Shown: in pieces, positions 53,889-63,955 of the stretch
Position numbering within the stretch: the first letter of the stretch is position 1
Layout: each line of letters begins with the position of its first letter
DNA from: Spodoptera frugiperda
Lineage: Eukaryota > Arthropoda > Insecta > Lepidoptera > Noctuidae
Reading direction: 5' to 3'
Length of the DNA: 64,000 bases
NCBI RefSeq assembly: GCF_023101765.2
Contig: NC_064239.1
Coordinates: 11,800,315 to 11,864,314 of the forward strand
The notes under the pieces: model-generated
The model's database searches: none
What the model was told of the DNA's origin: nothing
What the model saw: only the letters and a program-made list of their open reading frames with translations
Program-made: the position numbers and the translations under genes

Positions 53889-54887
53889 TGAGGTTTCTGT
53901 ACCTTCCTAGAAACATATTTAACAAAGAATCCTAGTTCCAAGTAGGTACCTTTCAGATAATTCCAGATGTAAAGTAGACTCGATTTGCGTAGGACGTATG
54001 ACAATGGACTCGCCCACTTATTGAACGATGACGTCATCGGTGAAAAGTGGGTGTTCTTAAGTATCGACATCTGCCTATCCTTTCTTGGAAAATCTCATGT
54101 TTTAATGCCTCAATAATTTTGTACTAAGTTGAGTAAAATTATTAACGTTTCATAATCAACTATGCCATATTTAAAGTATTTTAAAATTCGAAAGTAATTT
54201 TGTATAAGTACAGTCAGCGTCAAAATCGCTGTACACCTTATTATACCTAAATCACTCAACATTACAAGCGCCAAAACTAAATGATTATCATAAAACGTCA
54301 TAAAGTATGTCATCGATTTTCGATGCTGAGTGTACTATGCTTAACCTGAACACTACCAATGCAATGATTTGAAACTGATGGAATCAGCTAAATAAAATGA
54401 AATGATAATTTAAAGAACACTGACATAGAGTTAATAGACAAATTTAATTTTATATATCAAATAATTTATAACAACTGATATACAAAGCAAGAATGCATTT
54501 AAAAATGCATCTTCAACACATAGTTATAAGGTATTTTTTGCGATACAAGCCTACACATACAAATCATTTCGTTTTATATTGTACGGTCTATGTAAAAAGT
54601 ATTTGGCACATCTTTTGAGATATGGAATGCTGTGAAAAAATTGAAAGACGTTCCTATCTCACTAACAAATCGATTAAACACTAGTGCTATACAATTGTGA
54701 GGTTATTAATGGAACATTCTTTTGTTTATTTTTCTATACTTTTTAGATCTAGTGTTCATAGTTATGAGTGAGATGAGCAAATCTTCTATTTGAGTCTTGT
54801 GTTTGGTAAATAATATTGTCTATGTATTTAATATTGTGTTGGGTTTTGATCAACTTTTTAGTTGTCTCCAATATTGTTGCCTACTTT

Positions 54888-55110
54888 TTTATGGTATAAG
54901 CCGGTAAACGAGTAGACGTATCACCTGATGGTAAGCAATCGCCGCCGCCCATGGACACCCGAAACAAGTGCGTTGCTGGCCTTTTCAGGGTTAGGAATTT
55001 AAGGGTGGTTGGGGAATCGGGGATTGGGAAGATTGGGGCTCTGGTAACCACACTTACACACTGACACAGCGGCAAGCGTTGTTTCACGTCGGTTTTCTAG
55101 AAGGCCGTGT
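54888..55110 (-). repeat. Repeat B copy
   Basis: Reversed from TTATGGTATAAGCCGGTAAA through GAATCGGGGATTGGGAAGAT to TTCACGTCGGTTTTCTAGAA. Confidence 0.88.
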
Positions 55111-55439
55111 TTCGGTCGGTCTGATCACTACTGCATATTATATGGGACTAATTCAGTGCCTAACATAGTCTAGTTTATTAGGGCTTCCATTTAGATCTCC
55201 ATAAGGGTAGCCTAGCCTAGATTGACTTCCACTAAAACCACATAGACGGAGACACCTTGAAAGAGTAGTAACAAACATATACCCATCTCTTTCTCACAAG
55301 CCTTCACCACATACATAAAAATAGTACAGCAACAATATAATTCAATACAAACAAAACACGACTATATTATTATGTAGATAAAGGTAAATTCTCAATAACA
55401 TGAAACATGGCGAATTTGGTGACCTAGTTTGTTAGAATT

Positions 55440-55600
55440 TGGCAGTCTGTTAACTGGTGACCCAAAATGCGCAGTGAGTGACGGAACGTTTGCCCAGGTC
55501 AAGGGCATAGGTTCGAGTGCCGCATGGTAACTACGTTCGATGTAGCAGTCGATATTTCTCCGAAACGGGATTAGGTGTGTGGGTAATGGATAAGTAAGTT
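55440..55600. repeat. Possible tRNA-like SINE relic
   Basis: CATAGGTTCGAGTGCCGC resembles a Pol III B box, and the sequence before it could be a decayed tRNA head. It belongs to neither family C nor D. Weak call. Confidence 0.3.
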
Positions 55601-55767
55601 AGTCATTACATAAGAGTAGAGGATGTTCATAATTATTTGGTTTTGATTATTAAGTATTTGTGTTTCATACATGGCATTTATTTAAGTATTAGTAAGAACC
55701 TACATATTATATGTATCTAGGTATGTTTTACTTTGACTTATCTTATACTTTTACTTTTTAAATTTTA

Positions 55768-55905
55768 TATTACGAGCATATAAAGCTGAAAAGTCTGTTT
55801 GTTTGAACTACTGGTTCGATTTGAATAATTGTTTTTGGATATACCGAGAATGACTATGGGCTATAAAACATCACGCTATGTCCAATACGAAGCAGTGCAG
55901 AGTAT
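55768..55905 (+). repeat. RTE-type tail
   Basis: GCATATAAAGCTGAAAAGTC, GAACTACTGGTTCGATTTGA, GGGCTATAAAACATCACGCT. Confidence 0.6.
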
Positions 55906-56064
55906 AAATAAAATCTTAATTAATTGATTCCAATCTGGATAAAGTTAGTCTATATAGATAACTCTGGAATTCTTGTAGTTACTAGAGAATATTTTTTACC
56001 ACTTTTTCTGTTTGTAAGTCATCAAAAACTTATTGGTTTATATATAAATCCTCTAAAATTCCAG

Positions 56065-56232
56065 TTAGATCCGATGATGGAAGAACAGAGTTTAGACGAA
56101 GCTGAAGATCAGACAGGAGCTGCTGAAGAGTCTCCAGACCAGTCCATTAATTCTGCCATGCCTGCTGACAGTGGTTGTGATGAGGGTGATGAACAGGACT
56201 TCATAAAACTATATCTGCTTTCCGTGGTATAG
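56065..56232 (+). CDS. Candidate terminal coding exon, acidic, with possible PDZ ligand
   Basis: After an acceptor (AAAATTCCAG) the 168 bases read LDPMMEEQSLDEAEDQTGAA, then an acidic Ser/Asp/Glu stretch with one Cys, and end FIKLYLLSVV followed by TAG (56230-56232). Phase at the start is 0. The last residues S-V-V fit a class I PDZ-binding pattern (S/T-x-hydrophobic). AATAAA at 56397-56402 supplies a poly(A) signal. I do not recognise the gene. The acidic low-complexity tail suggests the C-terminus of a larger protein whose other exons lie upstream, possibly those at 50769 and 53418. Confidence 0.5.
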   Translation, partial: LDPMMEEQSLDEAEDQTGAAEESPDQSINSAMPADSGCDEGDEQDFIKLYLLSVV

Positions 56233-56246
56233 TCCAGACCCAAAAA

Positions 56247-56361
56247 GTAACGAATGATTTTTTTTTATAGAACACTAAATTCATAGTCAAATGTGGTAAC
56301 GAATGATTTTTTTTTATAATGAACAATATTTTATTTTACTAAATTCATTGTCAAATGTGTA
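56247..56361 (+). repeat. Tandem duplication in the putative 3' UTR
   Basis: GTAACGAATGATTTTTTTTT occurs at 56247 and again at 56296, each followed by CTAAATTCAT and GTCAAATGTG. The second unit has about 17 extra bases. Confidence 0.8.
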
Positions 56362-56396
56362 AGGTAGATATTAAAATATGTGAAAACCACAATTAA

Positions 56397-56402
56397 AATA
56401 AA
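56397..56402 (+). terminator. Poly(A) signal for the gene ending at 56232
   Basis: AATAAA, 165 bases after the stop codon. Confidence 0.5.
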
Positions 56403-56655
56403 AAATATGCCTAAAGCCAATTTAAATGTGACGTTTTATTTTACCTCAAACTCAAAAAACCGCTTAACTATCTAAGTGTTCTTTTAATATGTTACATGAC
56501 CATAAAAATTATTATTATTCATGGCATATCCACTATAATGACCTTAATATTTGGCGTCTATTTTTAGACCACATAACACCATTGGCCATTTCGTAATTTC
56601 GCACGCAATTCGCAAACTGTTCGTCAATGTCAGTTGCGTAAGAACCAGCTGGTCG

Positions 56656-56668
56656 GTTGCTTAGCAAC
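56656..56668. promoter_or_regulatory. Perfect X-box-like palindrome
   Basis: GTTGCTTAGCAAC is a perfect inverted repeat with a one-base centre and matches the RFX consensus. It sits in non-repetitive CpG-bearing DNA just downstream of the terminal exon. Confidence 0.4.
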
Positions 56669-56929
56669 GGACGATGGTGAATCAGGGACCTTCAATGATG
56701 ATTCGCCATGATTTTAGAGAGGTGCACAGTCACGAAGGCTGTTTCTTAACATGGACTGTTTAGTTTTTTTTTTTTACTTTTTAATGTTCTTGTCGGAGAA
56801 AAAGAAGTTTTTATAATAACTAAAAAAAAAAAAACTAATAGTGAACGTTTGAGTTTACTAAAACTTTAATAATCTTTCGTAATTCTATATCATAAAGATT
56901 ATCAGTAAGAACTAGTTCGCATTAAAGTT

Positions 56930-57020
56930 GCCTAAGTTACTCCTTAGTACATCAGCTACCTGCTAGTAAAAGTTCCATCAAAATCGGTCCAGCCATTTTA
57001 CCATTACCTACCTACGTATA
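56930..57020 (+). repeat. RTE-type tail fragment
   Basis: AGTTACTCCTTAGTACATCA and CATCAAAATCGGTCCAGCCA. Confidence 0.5.
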
Positions 57021-57777
57021 AACTTATAAAATTTTAATGCACAAATACTTAGCAATTCTAACAAGCAACCAAACTGAATTTGCCAAAATTCCAACAAAAA
57101 TACATTTATGGCAGCAGCGGTAAACCACATCCGCACTGACCATTGAGCTTGCTATAAATACTTTATTATTGTTTATTATATTTAAAAAGAACTAAAAAAA
57201 TATTAAAGCTCAGTATCTCCAAAATCACATCAAAATGAAAACTCCTATCGTAATCCCCATTCAAGCAAATCTAACTTAGATCTATAAAGTACACTTAATA
57301 CCCAAGCCCCTAACAGAATATATACATATAGGTATCAAATAAATATAAAAGCATATGTTTGCACGTCAAGGACAGACAGATAGACAGACGATTTAGTATT
57401 AGTCGAAGGGAATGGCCCCTCCGTCTAAAGGAGTGGAGCCCTCCCAACAAATGTATAAGCACTCATAGATTTGTATACATAGTGACACATCATGCTATAC
57501 TAAACCAGTATAAACTGAGCTACGAATATGAGGAAACTTCATTCAAAGCGAGACCACGATAAACTGGTTTTGTATAGGTTGATTTGTTACTGTGTACGAC
57601 TAAATCCGCCGAGGGATCTTTAAATTAAGTTCTGCGAAATGGAAAGAGTTTCTGGTAGCTCAGTATTGAGAATATCTATAATATTTTTTAACCGACTTAA
57701 AAAAAGGAGGTTCTGAATTTGACCTGTATGTATCTGTCTACCATGAGAGCTTTGTGTAAAAACAAGAGAACCCATTT
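57021..57777. other. Spacer without a supported gene
   Basis: A 67-codon frame at 57359-57562 starts in a CAGACAGATAGACAGACG run and has no coding character. Confidence 0.35.
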
Positions 57778-57928
57778 TATAATAACTATCGTGAGACATA
57801 CTAAATTAACTAAAAATCACGGTTTACAAAAAAGAAGAAGGTTTGTGAAGATTCCCCTGTGACTCAAAACCAGTAGAGCTTTTCTCCATTAATGTACGTA
57901 AGTAAACCGTGATTTTTAGTTATTAATA
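57778..57928 (+). repeat. Repeat G copy with inverted ends
   Basis: Begins ATAATAACTATCGTGAGACA. AACTAAAAATCACGGTTTAC (57813) is exactly inverted as GTAAACCGTGATTTTTAGTT near 57903. Confidence 0.75.
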
Positions 57929-58363
57929 AACATGGTAAATATCCCGTTTCAAGTTCTAATGATAAGTTGTTTTTTAATCCAGCCTACCCACGATACATCA
58001 CAGAGATTATTAAAAAAAAAACAGATTCTCCTTTCCCCGACCTGTGATTGACCCAAATGACCGCTTGCCAATATAGAGGTCAGTAAAGTAAGTGCCTAAG
58101 TATTATTGCCAATTAGAAGTAAAATAACACTTGGAATTAGAAATTACTGAGTAATAAATAATTAGAATGAAACCACAAAGGATTTATTTCATTGAGTAAT
58201 TGGTGAAACTATTATTTGCAATGTAAAACATACCGGTTGGTTAATGACCGACACATTTATAGGTTAAATTAGCACTAGTTGCTATATTAGGGGATAAAAG
58301 AGCCGAAAAGGTCTTCTATTGGCAACACTAAAGGAGTTACTAATGCTTTGCCGATTGACCTTA

Positions 58364-58632
58364 GAGTGCTTTTCCTACAGTGATGTGTTATGTAGCTAAA
58401 CTATGAAGAAATCATGAGACTGTCCCCACTGATACTAAGCTGTGCGAGGAAGATGCGCAGCTCGAGTATGTGATGTATCGATAGTAGGGAAGCCATCCAC
58501 AGCACACATCCATAGCACTAATATTTCTATATAAAAAACATAGCTTAGCGTTTCCACCAGTGCTAAGCTATGTGAGTCAATGAATATGTTTGGTGGAAGC
58601 CAAACGCATCCACAACGTAGCATTGTGGGGCG
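58364..58632. repeat. Repeat H copy 3
   Basis: GTGCTTTTCCTACAGTGATG, GGAAGATGCGCAGCTCGAGT and CCAAACGCATCCACAACGTA keep the family order, opposite to copy 1. Confidence 0.7.
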
Positions 58633-58902
58633 CGGTTTAAAAAAAGGTTAAATAAAATAAAATAATTTATATAACTTTCATGGTAAGACTTTTACCAGGA
58701 CGACTAGTAATAACATGAAACCTGTATATACTTTTATAGTTAGGCTTATTAATTGAGAAATTAATTATTAAACATGGCGTATCTTCTTTAATTGCTATAT
58801 TTACATTAATTCTTATTTGAAAGTTTATTTATTGCTTCCTCTGGTGCATGATCGAGGATAGTTGGCTAAATTTATTTTTCGATTCAGAACATGTAAACCT
58901 AT

Positions 58903-59105
58903 GTGAAACAATGCTTGCGTTGTGTGAGTGAGGTTACCGGAGGCCCAATTACCCCCTTCCCAATCTTCCCGATTCCCCAACAACCCTTATATCTCTAACC
59001 CCCAAAAGTAACGCCTCTGGTGTTTCAAGTGTCCATGGGTGGCGGCGATCGCTTACCATCAGGTGATCCGTCAGCTCGTTTACCGGGTTATTCCATAAAA
59101 AAACA
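58903..59105 (+). repeat. Repeat B 3' two-thirds
   Basis: GAAACAATGCTTGCGTTGTG, CCCAATCTTCCCGATTCCCC, GCTTACCATCAGGTGATCCG, ending in an A-run. Confidence 0.88.
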
Positions 59106-59317
59106 TGCGATCTGTCTTATTGCCTAATTCTTCTATTTTGAGGAATTCACTGTTACTAGGCGATTTACAGTAACATTTACTTTTTGCCAGTTATCTTATG
59201 AGTTTTCTGTTTGAATAAACCATTTATTAAGTCTCATTAATTTCATAGAAAAATTTAAGCTCAAGTTTGTTTTTTCTAAGAAGCCGCTAAGAAAATTATA
59301 ATCTCAATTGGAAAATA

Positions 59318-59347
59318 GAGCTGCGGACAACGTTAGGGGTTACTGGG
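59318..59347 (+). repeat. Repeat A, left piece (split by the LTR element)
   Basis: AGAGCTGCGGACAACGTTAG then GGGTTACTGGG. It stops where the LTR begins and resumes after the 3' LTR at about 62251-62308 and again at 62428-62490. Confidence 0.8.
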
Positions 59348-59644
59348 TGTCTATACAAGACATCGCTTCCGCCTGCCGCCGGCTGGAGGCGCTGGACTCG
59401 CCGGCTGCGCACCAAAGCTGCGCACTTACCAATTGGTATCACGGCGGCTTGCCGGCGTCGCTGCGCACCAAGATGCGCACAACGCAGTTTTACTAAGACG
59501 GCTTGCCGGCGTCGCTGCGCAGAAATCTGCGCACTTCTCTTTCTATCCACGGCGGTGACGCAGCAATTTGTTATCGTTTCTTTTATTATTTTATAATTAT
59601 AAACACAATTGTCTTAATTGTTTTATACGGGGTGACTGTTAACA
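59348..59644 (+). repeat. 5' LTR of the BEL/Pao element
   Basis: Begins TGTCTATAC and ends GTGACTGTTAACA just before the primer-binding-like site. It contains six TGCGCA hexamers in three hairpin pairs (59406-59424, 59462-59479, 59516-59533). Confidence 0.82.
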
Positions 59645-60189
59645 TTTTGGTCCTTCGCAAGAACAACTGCAACACAGCGAGAAGATTTTTGTGTGTTAAG
59701 AAACATCCACGCGTGCGAGACGTCGGTGGATTCCCGCGTCGCAATCTGCAGCGTGAGAAAATAGCAGTGTCATCGTCGCCTACGGTTGAAGATTTGAAGT
59801 CGCATTCAGGACTTTGCGGATAACGGATTCGGATATTAGTGAGCTCGTTCCAATTATTCCTTGATAACCGTTGTTCCAGTCCTCCTTTCTATACACGTTA
59901 TAAGTATAACGCTGTTTTTCCTTTTAATAGTTCCTATTCATTGCCCTATTGATTAGGTTAACTAGCTATTTTCACTCGTATTCGCTTGAAATACAGTGTT
60001 TGTTATGTTGCATGAGTATAAAGCGTGATTATTCGCGTCGAGTTATTTACAAGTAACGAATTTAAGTGCATGTTTATTCCTGCTTCTATTGCTTAGTGCA
60101 TCGCGTTATAATACAGTGACATAATTGTATTAATTGTTATTTATTTTCTGATAACTAAATAACTAAATTTTCTTTCTTTTAACACCATA

Positions 60190-60501
60190 ATGGCCGACAA
60201 GTTAGTGAAAAGACGCAGCTCAATGAGGGCCAAGCTAACAATCTTTAGTACTTATTTGAATGTGCTTAACAGCTGTGACAATCTTTCTAACTTGCAAATA
60301 ATCGAATTGGAAGCTCGCTTCGACAAATTTAACGCCTTATACACAGAATTTGATAAATTACAGACGGAGATTGAAGTTTCTTCGGACAATCCGGAAGAGG
60401 CATACGCGACGAGAGACGAGTTTGAGCAGCCGTACTACTCGCTGGTAGCCTTGGCGCGGAGTTTGCTGCTCGAGTCGAATGGCAAATCGGGGTCGCGATA
60501 G
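60190..60501 (+). pseudogene. Truncated BEL-type gag N-terminus
   Basis: The 103-residue frame (MADKLVKRRSSMRAKLTIFS, then a helical charged region with LEARFDKFNALYTEFDKLQ) matches the coiled N-terminus of BEL/Pao gag. It ends in ...SNGKSGSR where sequence in the pol frame takes over, 22 bases into the next frame. The capsid core and zinc knuckles are absent. Confidence 0.72.
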
Positions 60502-61924
60502 TAAGGATTCAGTTCCTGAAAAGCATTCCCTTTCATTAGAAGAACGGGTATGCGAAGAAAGCTTTTATAATAACACAAAGCGTAAGGACGACGGTCGCTT
60601 TGCGGTTACAATACCTTTTAAGTCTGATCCTTCTGCACTAGGAGATTCATACGGTATCGCTAAACGCCGTTTTCTATCTTTAGAAAAAAGATTTGAACTC
60701 GACTATAAGTTCAAATCTACGTACTTGGATTTTATGTCAATTCCAATGACAATTCCACGATTACAACTGTGCGGGGCTCTGTTGAGATCCAGGTTCTGCA
60801 CGGAAGTCAGAGACTCTCTCCCGTTGCCAGTACACCGAGTTCGATATTGGTGTGACTCTAAAATAATGCTAGGATGGTTGTCTACACCTCCTCAGCAACT
60901 AAAGCTTTTCTTTCGAAATCGTTTCAATGAGATTCAAGGAATTAGCTCTGGTGGTGGGTGGAGATACGTGCCGTCTATGGACAATCCGGCGGTTCTTATC
61001 TCTCGTGGCCTGAAGGCTGATCTTATCAGCGCTTCTGCCCTTTGGTGGTCAGGCCCGCAAGACAACACCAGAAGCAACTTAAAATTTCCCTTTTTCAATA
61101 GTAGTGTCGACTATGGACCTATTTTGATATCTGACCGGAAAGGTCGGGGATCAAAACCAATTAAGTCCTACCTGTGCAGTTTTGTATGCATGGCTACAAA
61201 AGCTGTGCACCTCGAACTTGTCTCTCGTCGCGGTAGGCCACGTACTATCTTGTCCGACAACGGCACAAACTTTGTCGGAGCGTGTAATGAATTATATGCA
61301 TTTTTGCAGGGCTCTGACGTTGCATTCGAAATCGCTCAGGAAGGAATAGAGTTCAGGTTTGCACCGGCGTATTCGCCGCACTTTAACGGTCTCGAACGTA
61401 ACGAAGCTGCGGTTCGTTCAGCTAAGCATCATTTAAAGCGACTTTTGCAGCTTACTCATTTTACTTACGAGGAAATGGCTACATGCCTAACTCAAATAGA
61501 GGCAATTTTGAATTCAAGGCCTCTTACTCCTCTTTCCACTAATCCTCTCGATTTCTCTGCCCTCACTCCCTCTCACTTCCTTATTGGACGCTCGCTAATG
61601 TCTGTTCCAAATCCGCAGGTCACTGATGCCAGCATCAGTCGTCTGGAGCGCTATCAACGTGTGGAATGTATCAAGCAACATTTTTGGAAGAGATTTAATA
61701 TTGAATACATCTCCAACTTACAGCAGAAAACAAAATGGCCTGCTTCCACGAATGGCGAATGGCTTGCCCTGATTAAGGATAAGGCGCTGCCGCCGCTCTG
61801 CTGGTCGCTGGGGCGCGTCGCGAAGGTGTACCCTGGCAGCGACGGCGTCACGAGAGTCGCGGAGCTGAAGACGAAGAGAGGGACGATTCGGCGCGGCTTC
61901 AACATCTGCCCACTTCCTCTTTGA
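60479..61924 (+). pseudogene. BEL/Pao pol, deletion-bearing but open (481 residues)
   Basis: Pieces of the polyprotein appear in order. Residues ~10-86 are the RT N-terminal lead (CEESFYNNTKRKDDGRFAV, LEKRFELDYKFKSTYLDFM). Residues 87-193 are RNase H-linked sequence (TIPRLQLCGALL, YWCDSKIMLGWL, WRYVPSMDNPA). Residues ~205-330 are integrase core (VDYGPI, TKAVHLELVS, SDNGTNFVG, NEAAVRSAKHHLKR), and the C-terminal half ends in the family's RVAKVYPGSDGVTRV domain. The catalytic RT centre is gone, and integrase has lost sequence between residues 249 and 250. All junctions keep frame. Non-functional as a polymerase; integrase activity is unlikely. Confidence 0.82.
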
Positions 61925-61947
61925 AGTACCCTTCAACCCGGGGAGCA

Positions 61948-62243
61948 TGTCTATACAAGACATCGCTGCCGCCTGCCGCCGGCTGGAGGCGCTGGACTCG
62001 CCGGCTGCGCACCAAAGCTGCGCACTTACCAATTGGTATCACGGCGGCTACCCGGCGTCGCTGCGCACCAAGATGCGCACAACGCAGTTTTACTAAGACG
62101 GCTTGCCGGCGTCGCTGCGCAGAAATCTGCGCACTTCTCTTTCTATCCACGGCGGTGACGCAGCAATTTTATATAGTTTCTTTTATAATTTATAATTAAT
62201 ACAGTTTTATTTGCTCTATACTTATTTCGAGTTTTATTCGACT
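61948..62243 (+). repeat. 3' LTR of the BEL/Pao element
   Basis: Matches the 5' LTR from TGTCTATACAAGACATCGCT through TCCACGGCGGTGACGCAGCA with few differences (for example GGCTAC for GGCTTG). The last ~70 bp differ from the 5' copy, so the right border is approximate. Confidence 0.8.
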
Positions 62244-62250
62244 TTTTTTT

Positions 62251-62490
62251 TACTCCGACTTAAAGCAGGAGTAGCAACAGTGTGGTGGTGGTTTCTAGTC
62301 AGTAACCGCCGCCGTACTCAGAGACATTTAATGATTACTTAAACTATTCCTTAGTAACAATTTTGTTCTGAAAACAATTAACAAGGACTGGGATAAGTAA
62401 CCAATACATGACTCTGACGTATGGCGTTGAGAGTCTGTCAGTCTCGCCTCACCCAGGGTGGGCGAAGTCATTAGATGATTTTCCCCAAAA
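62251..62490 (+). repeat. Repeat A, right piece, itself split by MITE J
   Basis: CTCCGACTTAAAGCAGGAGT and GTGGTTTCTAGTCAGTAA precede MITE J (62307-62428); GAGAGTCTGTCAGTCTCGCC and GTCATTAGATGATTTTCCCC follow it. Confidence 0.82.
62307..62428. repeat. MITE family J, copy 2, nested in repeat A
   Basis: Ends ACCGCCGTACTCAGAGACAT and ATGACTCTGACGTATGGCGT are imperfect inverses. The interior TTTAATGATTACTTAAACTA matches copy 1. It inserts at the GTCAGTA of repeat A, consistent with a TA target. Confidence 0.82.
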
Positions 62491-63513
62491 CATTGGGGTT
62501 AAAGGGTGTTAGTAGTTAAGGCAAAAATTAAGTACAATTATATTTAGAGGGAGAATTTTTTTTATATTGTCTAACCGATAATCGGTACTTGAAGATTTCA
62601 TAGAAGATAGTCGCGATTGTCTGGAGGTCTCTAATTGTAATGCAGGCAGCGAACCGCCGCCGGAACGGGGCAGTCGTGTGTTGGAGCACTAACATCCTAT
62701 ACATAGGCGACGCAGTGTGACAAGAGACTTTTTATATACCAAATTAGATCTTATTAATGAAGATTTTATGGTTTCATTTTCAATGATTGCTCTATTTTGT
62801 GGCTATGATTGTGTATGAGTCATTACTTAGCCGAATAGTATTATATCATTGTATTAGTGTGACAGTTTTGGTGTTTATGAGTGATAATTTTATATTTGGT
62901 ATGATATATGAATGGGGCCGTCGTTAGAGGGCACCCGAGACGAACATATAGCGATCAGATTGGCGATATATTAAAGAAGGGCCAAATTAAAAATAGTCTT
63001 AACCGACGAGTATGCATAAAAAGACTGATAACTGTTGATGAAGCGAAAGTAGTGTGTAAGATTCGTAACAATTGGCGTTAAATTATCTCTGCCTACCCCA
63101 ATGGGAGGATGTGAGGTTATATATGAATGTATTTGGCACACCTAAGTAGCGATGGGAAAAGGCACTTGAAACCTGATTTTTTAAGTCTTAAATCACCAAT
63201 CTAGTCCTTATTCTTTCTGATCGAAATTCAGAGACAAGTAATTCAAATTTTCTCCTGTAATGGTAGTTTTTTTCCTTATCAAACAGCGTTATTTTATTTT
63301 TAGCATTTCTGATGAATTCCATTGATTTTTCTTAAGAGTTTTTCTCGCAACTAAATCTTGTTTAATAAGATTATAGGATTAAATTAATAATCAAACAAGA
63401 ACCTTCTTCTTTAAAGCCTTTTCGGTTTTAGGAATTAAGATTAAATGCTATAATCTTTTTGTTTACCCATCTATTTCTCCGTATCTTTATGAAAACATTG
63501 TTTTTTAATATTT
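62491..63513. other. AT-rich non-coding stretch
   Basis: No gene. A possible SINE D scrap (CTCTGCCTACCCCAATGGGA) lies near 63089. Confidence 0.35.
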
Positions 63514-63628
63514 GATGGGTTGACGTTTGGCCACTTTCTGCTAGTAAGCGATGATGCGGCCTACGATGGAGCACGTCTATGAGCCTATGCCTATGAGCAA
63601 CCTATTCAATCGGGCTTTGAAGACCGGC
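63514..63628 (+). repeat. Repeat E copy (5' part)
   Basis: GGGTTGACGTTTGGCCACTT, AGCGATGATGCGGCCTACGA, GAGCAACCTATTCAATCGGG, CTTTGAAGACC; it then switches to a short GAAGCG-rich palindrome at 63630-63668. Confidence 0.8.
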
Positions 63629-63821
63629 TAATTCGTACAATGAAGCTTGAAGCGAAGCGCTTCGTGCGAATAGGTGGGATATCTACCATGAAGCGGTAGC
63701 GCTTCGCCGATTATTTTTACGGAGAAAGAATATGAGAAATCTATTAATTTTCTCTCTTGTTTCAACAACAAGCAAATCTTTATCTACAAAAGTACGTTGA
63801 CAAAGAAATCACACTTTATTT

Positions 63822-63955
63822 TATCTTCAAAACGACAATAACAGTCATTCATATCCCTGGAACGGACTTCAATGGTCAGGTATTTTCATGGTTGTACCTA
63901 CTGTAGATCCTGGCTTACGGGAGTTGCAGCGGTATAGGAGGTTGTGGCGGGCTTG
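63822..63955 (-). repeat. Dispersed repeat (retroelement 3' end), reversed
   Basis: Read on the minus strand, GTAAGCCAGGATCTACAGTA and ACAACCATGAAAATACC match 22408-22535; it ends TTTTGAAGATAAAATAAAGT, with a built-in AATAAA. Confidence 0.6.

Larger units (their letters stand above)
59348..62243 (+). mobile_element. BEL/Pao LTR retrotransposon, internally deleted
   Basis: Two LTR copies start TGTCTATACAAGACATCGCT (59348 and 61948) and are nearly identical over ~220 bp. The internal part has a primer-binding-site-like TTTTGGTCCTTCGCAAG right after the 5' LTR, a short gag frame (60190-60501) and one pol frame (60479-61924). BEL/Pao order gag-RT-RNase H-integrase is kept, but most of gag, all of the protease, the RT centre and parts of RNase H and integrase are missing. 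It lies inside repeat A. The 3' LTR end diverges and its exact border is uncertain. Confidence 0.88.

Noticed and set aside
53546..54070. Overlapping 91- and 92-codon frames on opposite strands
   Set aside because: Their matching parts come from the palindromic MITE I, which yields the same peptide on both strands.
59296..59823. Arg/Ala-rich frames on both strands, repeated at 61718-62199
   Set aside because: They are translations of the GC-rich LTR; the second set comes from the 3' LTR.
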